Shown: positions 10,375 to 18,941, numbered from the stretch's first letter. The stretch: 64,000 nucleotides of DNA from Lachnospiraceae bacterium (GCA_015057405.1 SVEK01000002.1:84066-148065), one strand, 5' to 3'. Notes: generated from the letters alone by a model not told the origin. Numbers and translations are program-made.

Positions 10375-10551
10375 ATGATTTCAACATTATTAACAGCAAC
10401 TTCAATGGGACTTTCAACTGCATTTGCTCATTATTTCGTGAAAATGGTGATGTTTGTTATTGCAGCTGCAGCAGGTATTTTCATTGGAATTAAAATTAAG
10501 CAGAGAAAAGATGCTAAAAATAATATCGATTCTAATAAAGATAAGGAATAA
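10375..10551 (+). CDS. Small single-span membrane protein, unknown function
   Basis: A 58-residue reading frame with a perfect AAGGAGG at 10361-10367, seven bases before its ATG. The protein begins MISTLLTATSMGLS, has one hydrophobic segment at about residues 20-41 (rich in Val, Ile and Ala) and ends in a charged Lys/Asp/Asn tail. It fits exactly between hisIE (12 bases upstream) and rnhB (9 bases downstream), so it is very likely translated. I do not recognise a family and assign no function. Confidence 0.7.
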   Translation: MISTLLTATSMGLSTAFAHYFVKMVMFVIAAAAGIFIGIKIKQRKDAKNNIDSNKDKE

Positions 10552-10560
10552 ATAAATACA

Positions 10561-11217
10561 ATGGCCGAAACAAAAAAAGAAGAGCGTGAAAGAAAAAAAA
10601 GAGAAAAAGCACAAGCTGAACGCATACGACTTGATGCAATGATGGAATACGAGCGTAAGTACGGTGAGTTTCAGTATATATGTGGTGTTGACGAAGCCGG
10701 CAGAGGCCCTCTCGCAGGACCTGTTGTTGCCGGTGCAGTTATTTTACCAAAAGACTGCTATATAGAATATCTCAATGACTCTAAGAAACTTAGTGAAAAA
10801 AGAAGAGAAGCTCTTTATGATATAATTACCGAAAAAGCAATTGCCTACGGTGTTGGAATTGTTTCGCCTGAAGTTATTGATGAAATCAATATTCTTGAAG
10901 CTACATATCTTGCAATGAAGGAAGCGATAGCTAATCTTAATGTCAAGCCACAAATGATACTTGCTGATGCAGTTCATATTCCGGAGATTGGAATTCCTCA
11001 GATTGGAATTGTTAAAGGAGATGCAAAAAGCGTCTCAATTGCCGCTGCAAGTATTATTGCGAAAGTAACACGAGACCGAATGATGTGTATGTATGATGAA
11101 TTATATCCCGAATATGGTTTTGCAAAACATAAAGGATATGGCACAAAAGCTCATATGGATGCATTACACACATACGGAATAACTCCAATACACAGAACTA
11201 CTTTTGTTCATTTATAG
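10561..11217 (+). CDS. rnhB: Ribonuclease HII
   Basis: Removes ribonucleotides and RNA primers from RNA-DNA hybrids. The core is clear: [20 protein letters not shown] with the catalytic Asp-Glu pair, [18 protein letters not shown] and [15 protein letters not shown]. 218 residues, with a Lys/Glu-rich N-terminal extension of about 40 residues before the catalytic domain, so a later ATG (10636 or 10639) is possible, although none has a better ribosome site. It is followed by the flhB-like gene and yraN, an order resembling the rnhB-ylqG-ylqH region of Bacillus subtilis. Confidence 0.96.
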   Translation: MAETKKEERERKKREKAQAERIRLDAMMEYERKYGEFQYICGVDEAGRGPLAGPVVAGAVILPKDCYIEYLNDSKKLSEKRREALYDIITEKAIAYGVGIVSPEVIDEINILEATYLAMKEAIANLNVKPQMILADAVHIPEIGIPQIGIVKGDAKSVSIAAASIIAKVTRDRMMCMYDELYPEYGFAKHKGYGTKAHMDALHTYGITPIHRTTFVHL

Positions 11218-11257
11218 TTACAATCTACTTATTGGTAACAAGCAAGGAGCTGATATT

Positions 11258-11551
11258 ATGGAGTGGAAATTAAGAAAAAAGAAAGCCGTTGCACTACAAT
11301 ATGAACCTGAAGAGGACCAGGCACCAAAAGTAATCGCCTCAGGGGAAGGTTATCTTGCTGAAAAAATGATTGAAAAAGCTGTTACAGAAGATATCCCTGT
11401 ACACCGTGACGAAAAACTTGCCGATTCGCTCTCAAGTTTAGATATAGGTGAAAGTATTCCACCGGAATTATATCAGATCGTTGCTGAAATACTTATTTAT
11501 GTAGACCATATGGATAAAATCAAAGGTAAAGTAATGCCTGATAGGAAGTGA
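11258..11551 (+). CDS. FlhB C-terminal-domain-like protein (YlqH/FlhX type)
   Basis: A 97-residue soluble protein related to the cytoplasmic C-terminal domain of FlhB/YscU, the export-gate switch of flagellar and type III secretion. Seen: the VALQYEPE-APKVIASGEGYLAEKM stretch and SIPPELYQIVAEILIYV, which match the family pattern. The NPTH autocleavage motif and the membrane half of FlhB are missing. ATG 11258 is chosen because AAGGAG stands just before it at 11244-11249. Stand-alone proteins of this type sit beside rnhB in other Firmicutes. No flagellar genes occur here, so its job is unclear. Confidence 0.8.
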   Translation: MEWKLRKKKAVALQYEPEEDQAPKVIASGEGYLAEKMIEKAVTEDIPVHRDEKLADSLSSLDIGESIPPELYQIVAEILIYVDHMDKIKGKVMPDRK

Positions 11552-11555
11552 GAAC

Positions 11556-11897
11556 ATTAATAAACGCTTATTGGGAAATGAAAAAGAACAAATTGCTGTC
11601 TCTTATCTTATATCAAATGATTATCAGATTATCTTTCGGAATTATCGAACCAACACAGGTGAAATAGATATTATCGCCATCAAAAATAATACGATAGTTT
11701 TCATTGAAGTAAAGTACAGAAAAAATGCAAATTACGGTTATCCGCAGGAAGCGGTAACATATAACAAGCAGCAAACAATACGAAACACTGCTTTGTATTT
11801 TATGTATAAAAATAACATCTCCCCCGATACAGGCTTCAGGTTTGATGTTATTAATATATTAGGAAATGAAATAACTCACATTGAAAATGCATTTTAA
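11556..11897 (+). CDS. YraN/UPF0102 family nuclease-like protein
   Basis: Small protein of the UPF0102 family, which has a restriction-endonuclease-like PD-(D/E)XK fold; the physiological role is not settled. The active-site pattern is visible in GEIDIIAIKNNTIVFIEVKYR (Asp, then Glu-Val-Lys). The start is unusual: the first ATG/GTG/TTG candidate is TTG 11571, which has no ribosome site and cuts off the conserved N-terminus. An ATT at 11556 gives (M)NKRLLGNEKEQ, typical of the family, with AGGA at 11543-11546. I favour ATT 11556. Its end lies two bases from the end of the convergent PRPP synthetase gene. Confidence 0.88.
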   Translation: MNKRLLGNEKEQIAVSYLISNDYQIIFRNYRTNTGEIDIIAIKNNTIVFIEVKYRKNANYGYPQEAVTYNKQQTIRNTALYFMYKNNISPDTGFRFDVINILGNEITHIENAF

Positions 11898-11899
11898 AT

Positions 11900-13051
11900 C
11901 TATATATTATTTTGTTTGTTCTTTAACAAATCAATAATCAAGGCCGAATGATCAATTAGTTCACTTAAAGAAGAATCACAATTTATTGTATTAATTATTT
12001 TTCCTATCTGTTCACTCATATCAACATTTCTGTAATACTCTCTTGATTTAAGTTCATTTGTGCAATAAGTAAGGTTCGTAGTATAAATTCTGTTAAAGAG
12101 TCCTTCTTTATATGCTTTATCAAATTTTTCAAGTCCGTCATTGAATAACCCGTAGGTTGCAGCAATTATAACTTTATTTGCTCCTCGTCTTTTCAATTCT
12201 GTGGCTGTTTTTATCATGCTGTTACCGGAATCTATCATATCATCCACGATAATAACATCTTTTCCTTTTATGTCACCACCAAGAAATTCAACTGCTACAA
12301 CAGGATTAGTACCATCAACTAATTCCGAATAATTTTTTCTTTCATAAAACATACCCATATTAATACCAAGAATAGAAGAGTAAAATACAACTCTTCCCAT
12401 ACCGCCAATATCAGGAGAAACTATAATTAATGAGTCTTTGTCAATTGTAATTCCTTCATTACCATTGATTATAGCATCAATAAAATTATATGATGTCGGA
12501 TAGTTATCTATACCCTGAATCGGAATTGCATTTTGCACACGCGGTTCATGGGCATCAAATGTTATAAAATTACTAATGCCCATACCAAACATATCTTTAA
12601 GTGCGATAGAAGGGTCAAGTGATTCAAGACGGCTTCTGTTATCAAATCTGCATTCATATAAAAACGGCATGATAACATTTATTCTATGGGCAGTACCTCG
12701 ACATGCGCTTATTATTCTCTTGAGATCCATAAAGTGTTCATCAGGTGTAGCGCCATATGGATATCCCTTCATTGCTTCTTCATCATTTCGATTAACAACA
12801 TCAGTAATTATATATAAATCAGTACCACGAACAGATTCTTCAATAACAGCGCGTCTTTCACCGGTTCTAAGATATTCCATATGATAATTAGCAAGATAGC
12901 TATCTGTATTAACAGATTCATTAGTACATAAATTTAATATAATAGTGTTAATTTTATCTCCGAGTTCTCTACAGTTATGCATAGCAATAATTTTAAGAGG
13001 TGCAACACGCATAGTTGAAGAATTAAGGATATCATAAGTATTTTCAGACAT
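11900..13051 (-). CDS. prs: Ribose-phosphate pyrophosphokinase (divergent, long form)
   Basis: Makes PRPP from ribose 5-phosphate and ATP, feeding nucleotide, histidine and tryptophan synthesis. The PRPP-binding loop IIVDDMIDSGNSM is clear, and FITFDAHEPRVQNAIP and VSPDIGGMGRV correspond to the DLHAPQIQ and SPDHGG segments of classical enzymes. At 383 residues it is about 65 longer than Bacillus Prs, and its ATP loop reads CRFDNRSR rather than ARQDRK. The ATG at 13051 is chosen because GGAGG (complement of 13059-13063) precedes it by seven bases. It runs against the preceding genes. Confidence 0.87.
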   Translation of the reverse strand: MSENTYDILNSSTMRVAPLKIIAMHNCRELGDKINTIILNLCTNESVNTDSYLANYHMEYLRTGERRAVIEESVRGTDLYIITDVVNRNDEEAMKGYPYGATPDEHFMDLKRIISACRGTAHRINVIMPFLYECRFDNRSRLESLDPSIALKDMFGMGISNFITFDAHEPRVQNAIPIQGIDNYPTSYNFIDAIINGNEGITIDKDSLIIVSPDIGGMGRVVFYSSILGINMGMFYERKNYSELVDGTNPVVAVEFLGGDIKGKDVIIVDDMIDSGNSMIKTATELKRRGANKVIIAATYGLFNDGLEKFDKAYKEGLFNRIYTTNLTYCTNELKSREYYRNVDMSEQIGKIINTINCDSSLSELIDHSALIIDLLKNKQNNI

Positions 13052-13100
13052 TTTTCTGCCTCCGTAATTTATATCATTCATAACGATAATAGTATACTAT

Positions 13101-13129
13101 ATTTTATTATATATAATAGCAAATGCTAA
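13101..13129 (-). promoter_or_regulatory. Candidate promoter for the PRPP synthetase gene
   Basis: On the minus strand, TTAGCA (complement of 13124-13129) and TAAAAT (complement of 13101-13106) are 17 bases apart and lie about 50 bases before the start at 13051. Matches are four and five of six. The surrounding DNA is AT-rich, so chance matches are likely. Confidence 0.35.
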
Positions 13130-13380
13130 AGCGGTTTGTGTAAAATCATTCCAACATAATATTATTTTTACTTAAATGAGTATAACATACCGAATAGAAA
13201 AAATGTACTTTAATTTTTAGACACATTATGTTAAACTATCTTGAGAGTTTCTGTTCTAAAACACTGATTTATACATTAATTCTAATATATTATGTATGTA
13301 CACAATCATATATTGTCATATTAATTACTAATCATTGTTTTTACAGTTTAATACATTTTACAAATGGAGGTTCATTTAAA
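13130..13380. other. AT-rich intergenic region without clear features
   Basis: Together with the promoter just left of it, this forms a 329-base gap between the divergent PRPP synthetase and lipoprotein genes. One frame is open from 13228 into the lipoprotein gene, but it lacks a ribosome site and would place coding sequence ahead of a classical lipoprotein signal peptide. I see no confident promoter for the lipoprotein gene; its ribosome site GGAGG is at 13366-13370. Confidence 0.5.
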
Positions 13381-14571
13381 ATGAAAAAATTTAAGATGTT
13401 AGTCCTTGCAATAGGAATCATACTTACACTTACAGGTTGTAGCGGTTCTTCCGATGAATCAGGAAACGGCGATGGATATGACACAGGCGATACCGAACTT
13501 GACGACGCACTTGCTGCTATGGATGCATATAATCCTACCGATTTTGTCGAACTTGGTGAATACAAAGGAGTTCCGGTTAATGTTTATGTATCCGATGATG
13601 AGATTGACGGAGAAATAATGTCAATCATTAGCGAAAATTCTTCTTTTGAACAGATCAAAAAAGGAAAAGTTAAAGATGGTAATACGGTTAATATTGATTT
13701 CACCGGAAAAATGAACGGCGAAGAATTTGAAGGCGGAAGCTCAAAAGGCTTTGCTCTTGAAATCGGTTCAAACAGTTTTATTGATGGTTTTGAAGAAGGA
13801 CTTATCGGAGTTGCAGTAGGTGAAACTGTTTCACTTAACCTTTCTTTCCCTGATCCGTATCCTAACAGTCCTGATCTTGCCGGAAAGCCTGTTACATTTG
13901 ACGTAACAGTTAATTATATTCAGGGAGATGCTATAGTTCCGGAATTTGATGATAAATTTGTTAAAGAATATACAAAAGATGAATATAAAACAGTAGATGA
14001 ATACAAAGAAGTAATTAAAGATAACATCATAGAGGAAAAACGTTCAACAGCCGGTGATACAGCCTTTAATACTGTTCTTAGCACCTCAAAGGTTATTGAA
14101 TGTCCTGATTATCTTGTAAATATAATGAAATTACGTCTTGATGCAACCAATCGTGCCATGGCAACATCTAACGGATACAATGATTTCAACAAGTTTCTTA
14201 CGGAAGTAATGCAATACACAGAAGAACAGTATAACGAAGAGCTTATATCTACTGCTACATCATATGCAGAACAGAAGCTCATCGCTGAAGCAATAGCAGC
14301 AAAAGAAAATATTACTGTTACAGAAGAAGAATACAACGAACAGCTTGCCAGCGCTCTTAGCAGCACAGGTAATGCAACAGAAGAAGAACTTGATAAGTTT
14401 ATGGTAGAAACTTACCGTTCAAGAGCAGAGGATATGATTAATGAATCTGTTCTTATGCAGAAAGTAATTCAATTTGTTAAAGATAATTGTACTGAAGTAA
14501 CAACACCTCCTGCAGAAGATAATCCAGATGATAAAGATACTACATCTGACACCAAATCTGATGCAGAATAA
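13381..14571 (+). CDS. Trigger-factor-like FKBP-type peptidyl-prolyl isomerase lipoprotein
   Basis: Probable extracytoplasmic folding factor anchored by lipid. A lipoprotein signal ends in LTLTGC with Cys20, followed by a Ser/Gly/Asp-rich linker. An FKBP-like isomerase domain covers about residues 75-180 (DGNTVNIDFTGKMNGEEFEGG and FIDGFEEGLIGVAVGE). A helical region related to the trigger factor chaperone domain follows, then an Asp/Thr-rich tail. 396 residues. ATG 13381 is chosen for the signal peptide and GGAGG ten bases upstream. Cytosolic trigger factor lacks a signal sequence, so this is an exported relative. der follows after 20 bases. Confidence 0.85.
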   Translation: MKKFKMLVLAIGIILTLTGCSGSSDESGNGDGYDTGDTELDDALAAMDAYNPTDFVELGEYKGVPVNVYVSDDEIDGEIMSIISENSSFEQIKKGKVKDGNTVNIDFTGKMNGEEFEGGSSKGFALEIGSNSFIDGFEEGLIGVAVGETVSLNLSFPDPYPNSPDLAGKPVTFDVTVNYIQGDAIVPEFDDKFVKEYTKDEYKTVDEYKEVIKDNIIEEKRSTAGDTAFNTVLSTSKVIECPDYLVNIMKLRLDATNRAMATSNGYNDFNKFLTEVMQYTEEQYNEELISTATSYAEQKLIAEAIAAKENITVTEEEYNEQLASALSSTGNATEEELDKFMVETYRSRAEDMINESVLMQKVIQFVKDNCTEVTTPPAEDNPDDKDTTSDTKSDAE

Positions 14572-14591
14572 TAATCAGGGGGATATGACTA

Positions 14592-15917
14592 ATGAGTAAA
14601 CCTATAGTAGCAATCGTAGGCAGACCTAATGTCGGAAAATCAACTTTATTTAATGCATTAGCCGGTGAAAAGATTGCAATTGTAAAGGATACTCCGGGTG
14701 TAACACGAGACAGAATATATGCAGATGTTTCATGGCTTAACACACAGTTTGCTTTGATTGATACCGGTGGTATTGAACCCAATACCAATGATGTAATTTT
14801 ATCTCACATGAGAGAACAGGCAGAGATTGCCATTGACATGGCAGATGTCATAATATTTATGACCGATGTTAAACAAGGTGTCGTGGATGCTGATTTTAGT
14901 GTTGCAACAATGCTTCGCAAATCAGGAAAACCGGTTATACTTGTTGTTAATAAAGTTGATAACTTTGATAAGTATTCTGCCGATGTTTATGAGTTTTATA
15001 ATCTTGGAATCGGTGACCCAATTCCGATTTCAGCTTCTTCAAAACTCGGAATTGGAGATATGTTAGACCGCGTCTTAAATGAATTTAACACAACTGATGA
15101 AGAAGAGGAAGAAGATGACCGTCCAAAGATTGCAATAATCGGCAAACCAAACGTTGGTAAATCCTCTTTAATTAATCGTATAACAGGCGAAAACAGAGTA
15201 ATTGTTTCAGATATTGCAGGAACAACAAGAGATGCAATTGATACAGACGTTATTTACAATGATAAAGAGTATGTATTTATTGATACTGCAGGATTAAGAC
15301 GTAAGAATAAAATCAAAGAAGAACTTGAACGTTACAGTATTATTAGAGCAGTTGCGGCTATAGAACGTGCTGACGTAGTAATTATGATGATTGATGCAAC
15401 AGAAGGCGTTACAGAACAGGATGCCAAAATTGCCGGTATTGCTCATGACCGCGGAAAAGGAATGATTATTGCAGTTAACAAATGGGATGCAATTGAAAAA
15501 GATACCCACACTGCCAATAAATTTACGGAGAATATTCGCGTTATTCTCTCATTCGTTCCTTATGCATCAGTTATATATATATCTGCTAAGTCAGGACAGC
15601 GTATCAACAAACTGTTTGATCTTTTAGATACGGTAATAATGAATCATCAGCTCAGAGTTGCTACAGGTGTTCTTAATGAAATCCTTACTGAAGCAGTTGC
15701 AATGCAACAGCCTCCGACTGATAAAGGAAAACGTTTGAAGTTATTCTATATAACTCAGGTAAGTGTGAAACCACCAACTTTTGTTATATTTGTAAATGAC
15801 AAGAAGTTAATGCATTTTTCATATGAAAGATACATCGAGAATAAAATTCGCGAAGCTTTTGGTTTTGCCGGAACTCCAATTAAAATTTTCATTAGAGAAA
15901 GAAAGGGACAGGATTAA
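14592..15917 (+). CDS. der: Ribosome biogenesis GTPase Der
   Basis: Essential GTPase for maturation of the 50S ribosomal subunit. Two tandem G domains are present: GRPNVGKST near residues 8-16 with DTPGVTRDR, and GKPNVGKSS near 182 with [13 protein letters not shown]-terminal KH-like domain covers the last 85 residues. 441 residues, standard. The stop overlaps the plsY start by one base (TAATG), and gpsA follows, a conserved der-plsY-gpsA arrangement in Firmicutes. Confidence 0.98.
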   Translation: MSKPIVAIVGRPNVGKSTLFNALAGEKIAIVKDTPGVTRDRIYADVSWLNTQFALIDTGGIEPNTNDVILSHMREQAEIAIDMADVIIFMTDVKQGVVDADFSVATMLRKSGKPVILVVNKVDNFDKYSADVYEFYNLGIGDPIPISASSKLGIGDMLDRVLNEFNTTDEEEEEDDRPKIAIIGKPNVGKSSLINRITGENRVIVSDIAGTTRDAIDTDVIYNDKEYVFIDTAGLRRKNKIKEELERYSIIRAVAAIERADVVIMMIDATEGVTEQDAKIAGIAHDRGKGMIIAVNKWDAIEKDTHTANKFTENIRVILSFVPYASVIYISAKSGQRINKLFDLLDTVIMNHQLRVATGVLNEILTEAVAMQQPPTDKGKRLKLFYITQVSVKPPTFVIFVNDKKLMHFSYERYIENKIREAFGFAGTPIKIFIRERKGQD

Positions 15918-16591
15918 TGGGTAATCTGGTACTTGTAGAGATAATAATATGGGCTGTAGTATCCTATTTGTTAGGTTCTGTATCATTTGGATATATTGTT
16001 GGTAAAGAATCCGGTATTGACATACGAAGCAAAGGTAGTGGCAGTACAGGAACAACAAATGCACTTAGAACGCTCGGAATCAAAGCCGCACTACTTACAT
16101 TTTTAGGTGATTTTTTCAAAGCTTTTATTCCTTGCTTTATTGCAGGTTTATTATCAGTTTCTTTATTTGGTGATACAAAGGAATTTTCTTTAGTGATAAG
16201 TATGATTGCCGGTCTTGGTGCTGTTCTTGGACATAATTTTCCGTTTTGGATGCACTTTAAAGGCGGGAAAGGAATAGCAGTTACTGCAGGTGTAACAGTA
16301 GCACTTTCATATACACACTGGTATTATCCTTTGATATGTGTTTTGCTTTTTGTTTTAATAGTTATTCTTACCAAATATGTTTCCGTTGGTTCATTATGCA
16401 TACCTGCATGGGCAGTACCTGTTTATGCGATTATATTTGAAAGAAACAATTCTTATTTCGTATATTTGATGGTACTTGGATTTGTATTTACAGTACTAGC
16501 ATTTATAATGCATGCTGCCAATGTCAAAAGATTACTTAACGGAACAGAAAACAAACTATTTGGAAAAGATAAGAAGAAAACGGAGGAATAA
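15917..16591 (+). CDS. plsY: Acyl-phosphate:glycerol-3-phosphate acyltransferase PlsY
   Basis: Integral membrane enzyme that transfers an acyl group from acyl phosphate to glycerol 3-phosphate, the first step of phospholipid synthesis. 224 residues with about five membrane spans. The conserved loops are present: GSGSTGTTNALRTLG near residue 40, then GHNFPFWMHFKGGKGIAVTAG. Coupled to der by a one-base overlap and followed after two bases by gpsA, whose product supplies glycerol 3-phosphate. Confidence 0.96.
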   Translation: MGNLVLVEIIIWAVVSYLLGSVSFGYIVGKESGIDIRSKGSGSTGTTNALRTLGIKAALLTFLGDFFKAFIPCFIAGLLSVSLFGDTKEFSLVISMIAGLGAVLGHNFPFWMHFKGGKGIAVTAGVTVALSYTHWYYPLICVLLFVLIVILTKYVSVGSLCIPAWAVPVYAIIFERNNSYFVYLMVLGFVFTVLAFIMHAANVKRLLNGTENKLFGKDKKKTEE

Positions 16592-16593
16592 AA

Positions 16594-17598
16594 ATGAGAA
16601 TTAGTTTTTTAGGAGCCGGTAGCTGGGGAACTGCACTTGCTGTTACCGTTGCAAAAAACGGACATGATGTATTCTTATGGTCAGCAGTAGAAAGCGAGAT
16701 TAAATTACTCACAACCAAAAGAGAACATACAGAACGACTTCCGGGAGTTAAACTTCCTGACAATATAACAATTGAAGCAGATATTAAGAATGCATGTACT
16801 GACATGGATTTGATTGTATTTTCTGTTGCTTCTCCATATGTCAGAAGCGTTGCAAAACAGGCTGAACCTTATATTCCGAATAATCAGGTGATTGTTAATG
16901 TTGCAAAAGGAATAGAAGACGAGACTTACCTTACATTATCAGAAATTCTTAACGAAGTTCTTCCGGGACGTAATATTTCTGTATTATCAGGCCCAAGCCA
17001 CGCCGAGGAAGTTGTTAAAGGAATCCCTACAACCGTTGTAGTAGGTTCAACCACAAAAGAAACCGCACGTTATATTCAGGATATATTTATGAATGATAGT
17101 TTCAGAGTATATATCAGTCCTGATATTATTGGTATAGAATTAGGAGGTGCTATCAAAAATGTTATAGCACTTGCCGCAGGAATAGTTGATGGACTTGGTC
17201 TGGGAGATAATACAAAAGCTGCACTTATGACAAGAGGTCTTGCAGAAATTAGCAGACTTGGTGTTGCCATGGGCGGTAAATTAGAAACATTTTCCGGACT
17301 TTCAGGTGTCGGTGATCTTATCGTTACTTGTACAAGCACCCACAGCCGTAACCACAATGCCGGCTATCTTATGGGACAGGGAAAAACTGCTGACGAAGCA
17401 ATGAAAGAAGTTAAACAGGTGGTTGAAGGTGTATATTCTGCAAAAGCAGCATATGGTCTTGCCAAGAAATACAATGTTGATATGCCGATAGTAGAACATA
17501 TCAACGGAGTATTATTTGAAAATAAATCAGTAGAAGATTCACTTAAAAGTCTGTTCGAAAGACAGAGAAAAAAGGAATATTCTGATTTAGAATGGTAA
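16594..17598 (+). CDS. gpsA: Glycerol-3-phosphate dehydrogenase [NAD(P)+]
   Basis: Reduces dihydroxyacetone phosphate to sn-glycerol 3-phosphate for phospholipid synthesis. The N-terminal Rossmann motif GAGSWGTALAV is at residues 6-16. SGPSHAEEV, the catalytic-lysine region LGGAIKNVIALAAG and TRGLAEISRLG follow. 334 residues, standard. It starts two bases after plsY, whose enzyme uses its product. Confidence 0.97.
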   Translation: MRISFLGAGSWGTALAVTVAKNGHDVFLWSAVESEIKLLTTKREHTERLPGVKLPDNITIEADIKNACTDMDLIVFSVASPYVRSVAKQAEPYIPNNQVIVNVAKGIEDETYLTLSEILNEVLPGRNISVLSGPSHAEEVVKGIPTTVVVGSTTKETARYIQDIFMNDSFRVYISPDIIGIELGGAIKNVIALAAGIVDGLGLGDNTKAALMTRGLAEISRLGVAMGGKLETFSGLSGVGDLIVTCTSTHSRNHNAGYLMGQGKTADEAMKEVKQVVEGVYSAKAAYGLAKKYNVDMPIVEHINGVLFENKSVEDSLKSLFERQRKKEYSDLEW

Positions 17599-17623
17599 AT
17601 TATGATAACATTATAACTTTTGC

Positions 17624-17652
17624 TTTACATTACTCATTGTATATGGTAATAT
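17624..17652 (+). promoter_or_regulatory. Candidate rpsO promoter
   Basis: TTTACA at 17624-17629 and TAATAT at 17647-17652 are separated by 17 bases and lie just ahead of the structured rpsO leader. The -35 box matches five of six bases, the -10 box four of six. Confidence 0.5.
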
Positions 17653-17656
17653 GTTC

Positions 17657-17739
17657 AAGGTACTGTTACTAGGGAACTAGGACGACTCCGACCTTTTCTT
17701 GGTAATGGTGAATAATTAATAATAAGGAGGTTGTTCATT
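17657..17739 (+). promoter_or_regulatory. Structured 5' leader of rpsO, probable S15 autoregulatory site
   Basis: The leader holds a long-range pairing AAGGT (17657-17661) with ACCTT (17691-17695), enclosing GC-rich sequence with a CTAG-GGAA-CTAG hairpin. It ends in the ribosome site AAGGAGG six to seven bases before the ATG. rpsO leaders that bind S15 and repress translation are known in several bacterial groups. The structure is read from the sequence; binding by S15 is inferred. Confidence 0.5.
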
Positions 17740-18006
17740 ATGACAACAAAAGAAAGAAAAGCAGAAATTATTAAAGAGTATGGTAGATCAGAAGGTGACA
17801 CAGGTTCACCAGAGGTTCAGGTAGCACTTCTTACAGAGAGAATCCGCGACCTTACTGAGCATCTTAAGATCAACAAGAAGGATCATCATTCAAGACGTGG
17901 TCTTCTTATGATGGTTGGACAGAGAAGAAACCTTCTTGAGTATCTTAAGAAAAAGGATATTGAAAGATACCGTGTTCTTATCGAGAAGCTTGGAATTCGT
18001 AAATAA
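17740..18006 (+). CDS. rpsO: 30S ribosomal protein S15
   Basis: Primary 16S rRNA-binding protein of the central domain. 88 residues. The family pattern [36 protein letters not shown] and RRNLLEYLK is complete. ATG 17740 is chosen over a TTG nine bases earlier because AAGGAGG is correctly spaced and the mature protein begins TTKERK. It stands alone, between a structured leader and a strong terminator. Its codon use is noticeably more biased toward preferred codons than that of its neighbours, as expected for a ribosomal protein. Confidence 0.98.
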   Translation: MTTKERKAEIIKEYGRSEGDTGSPEVQVALLTERIRDLTEHLKINKKDHHSRRGLLMMVGQRRNLLEYLKKKDIERYRVLIEKLGIRK

Positions 18007-18033
18007 TTTTTTCAATTTACAAATACAGGTTTG

Positions 18034-18066
18034 TACCCTGCAGATAATATCTGCAGGGTATTTTAT
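18034..18066 (+). terminator. Rho-independent terminator of rpsO
   Basis: A perfect 12-base-pair stem, TACCCTGCAGAT with ATCTGCAGGGTA, around a three-base loop, followed by TTTTAT. It lies 27 bases after the rpsO stop. Confidence 0.9.
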
Positions 18067-18100
18067 ATATCACTGATAATTTGTATATCACTGATAATTT
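18066..18100. repeat. 17-base tandem direct repeat
   Basis: TATATCACTGATAATTT occurs twice, at 18066-18082 and 18084-18100, with one base between copies. It lies directly after the rpsO terminator and before the HAD phosphatase gene. It could be a replication-slippage duplication or a paired protein-binding site; nothing decides. Confidence 0.8.
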
Positions 18101-18152
18101 ATTATCAAAGGCGATTTAGAATCCTGGTATAGCGCCAACGAAAGGAGTTTTC

Positions 18153-18941
18153 ATGATTAAATTAATTGCAACAGACGTTGACGGGACATTATTTCCGGAA
18201 GGAACATCAAATCCCTCACCTATAATTATCAATTCAATTAAGCAGGCAATTAATGCAGGAATAATATTTGCATTTGCCAGCGGAAGATCATATGAAAGTA
18301 TTGTAAAGGCCTTTCCGATGTTTGAAGATAATGCTGTATTCATCGCAAATAACGGAGCAACGATTACACAAAACAGAAAAACAATCAAAACTTATGCAAT
18401 AGAACCACCTCTCGTAAAAGAAATAATAAATTATATGCGTAGCATTCCCGGAAGCAATAATTTAATCACTACAGAAAATCATTCTTATTCTGACAGCAAG
18501 GACCAAGAGTTTATTAACTGGATAAAGAATGGATACAAAATTGATCTAAAGGTAATAAACGATGTAATGCTAATTAATGAACCGATTGTTAAACTTGCAA
18601 TGTATGATAAAAACACAGATGCTGCAGATGCATCTATAAAAGCCATTCAACATTTTAATAATCAAATATCAATTCTTGGAGCAGGAGACCATTGGGTTGA
18701 TTTTATCGGTAATGACGCAGATAAAGGCAATGCTGTTAAATTTCTACAACAAAAACATAAAATAACACCTGCTGAAACAATGACGTTCGGAGACAATCTT
18801 AATGATTTAGGACTTATGAGTTGCGCAGACAATAGTTATGCCGTATATAACGGTCGAGAAGAAGTAAAAAATGCAGCCTCTTATGTATTAAAAAAAGATG
18901 ACAATGCAGTGATTAATAAAATAAAAGAACTCTTTAGTTAA
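18153..18941 (+). CDS. Cof-type HAD-superfamily phosphatase
   Basis: Haloacid-dehalogenase-fold hydrolase of the Cof/YidA group, which usually dephosphorylates sugar phosphates or related cytosolic metabolites. Motif I DVDGTLF carries the nucleophile Asp8 and acid Asp10, motif II is the Ser of FASGRS, and motif IV is TFGDNLNDLGLM. The 262-residue length and large cap domain fit. AAAGGAG stands six bases before the ATG. The substrate cannot be told from sequence. It lies between rpsO and the accessory cluster, with no evidence that it belongs to either. Confidence 0.9.
   Translation: MIKLIATDVDGTLFPEGTSNPSPIIINSIKQAINAGIIFAFASGRSYESIVKAFPMFEDNAVFIANNGATITQNRKTIKTYAIEPPLVKEIINYMRSIPGSNNLITTENHSYSDSKDQEFINWIKNGYKIDLKVINDVMLINEPIVKLAMYDKNTDAADASIKAIQHFNNQISILGAGDHWVDFIGNDADKGNAVKFLQQKHKITPAETMTFGDNLNDLGLMSCADNSYAVYNGREEVKNAASYVLKKDDNAVINKIKELFS

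Noticed and set aside
11258..11551. FlhB-like gene as evidence for a type III secretion or flagellar locus
   Set aside because: Only the soluble domain is present and no other export or flagellar genes occur in the window.
13228..13380. In-frame upstream extension of the lipoprotein gene
   Set aside because: No ribosome site, and it would bury the lipoprotein signal peptide; ATG 13381 has GGAGG upstream.
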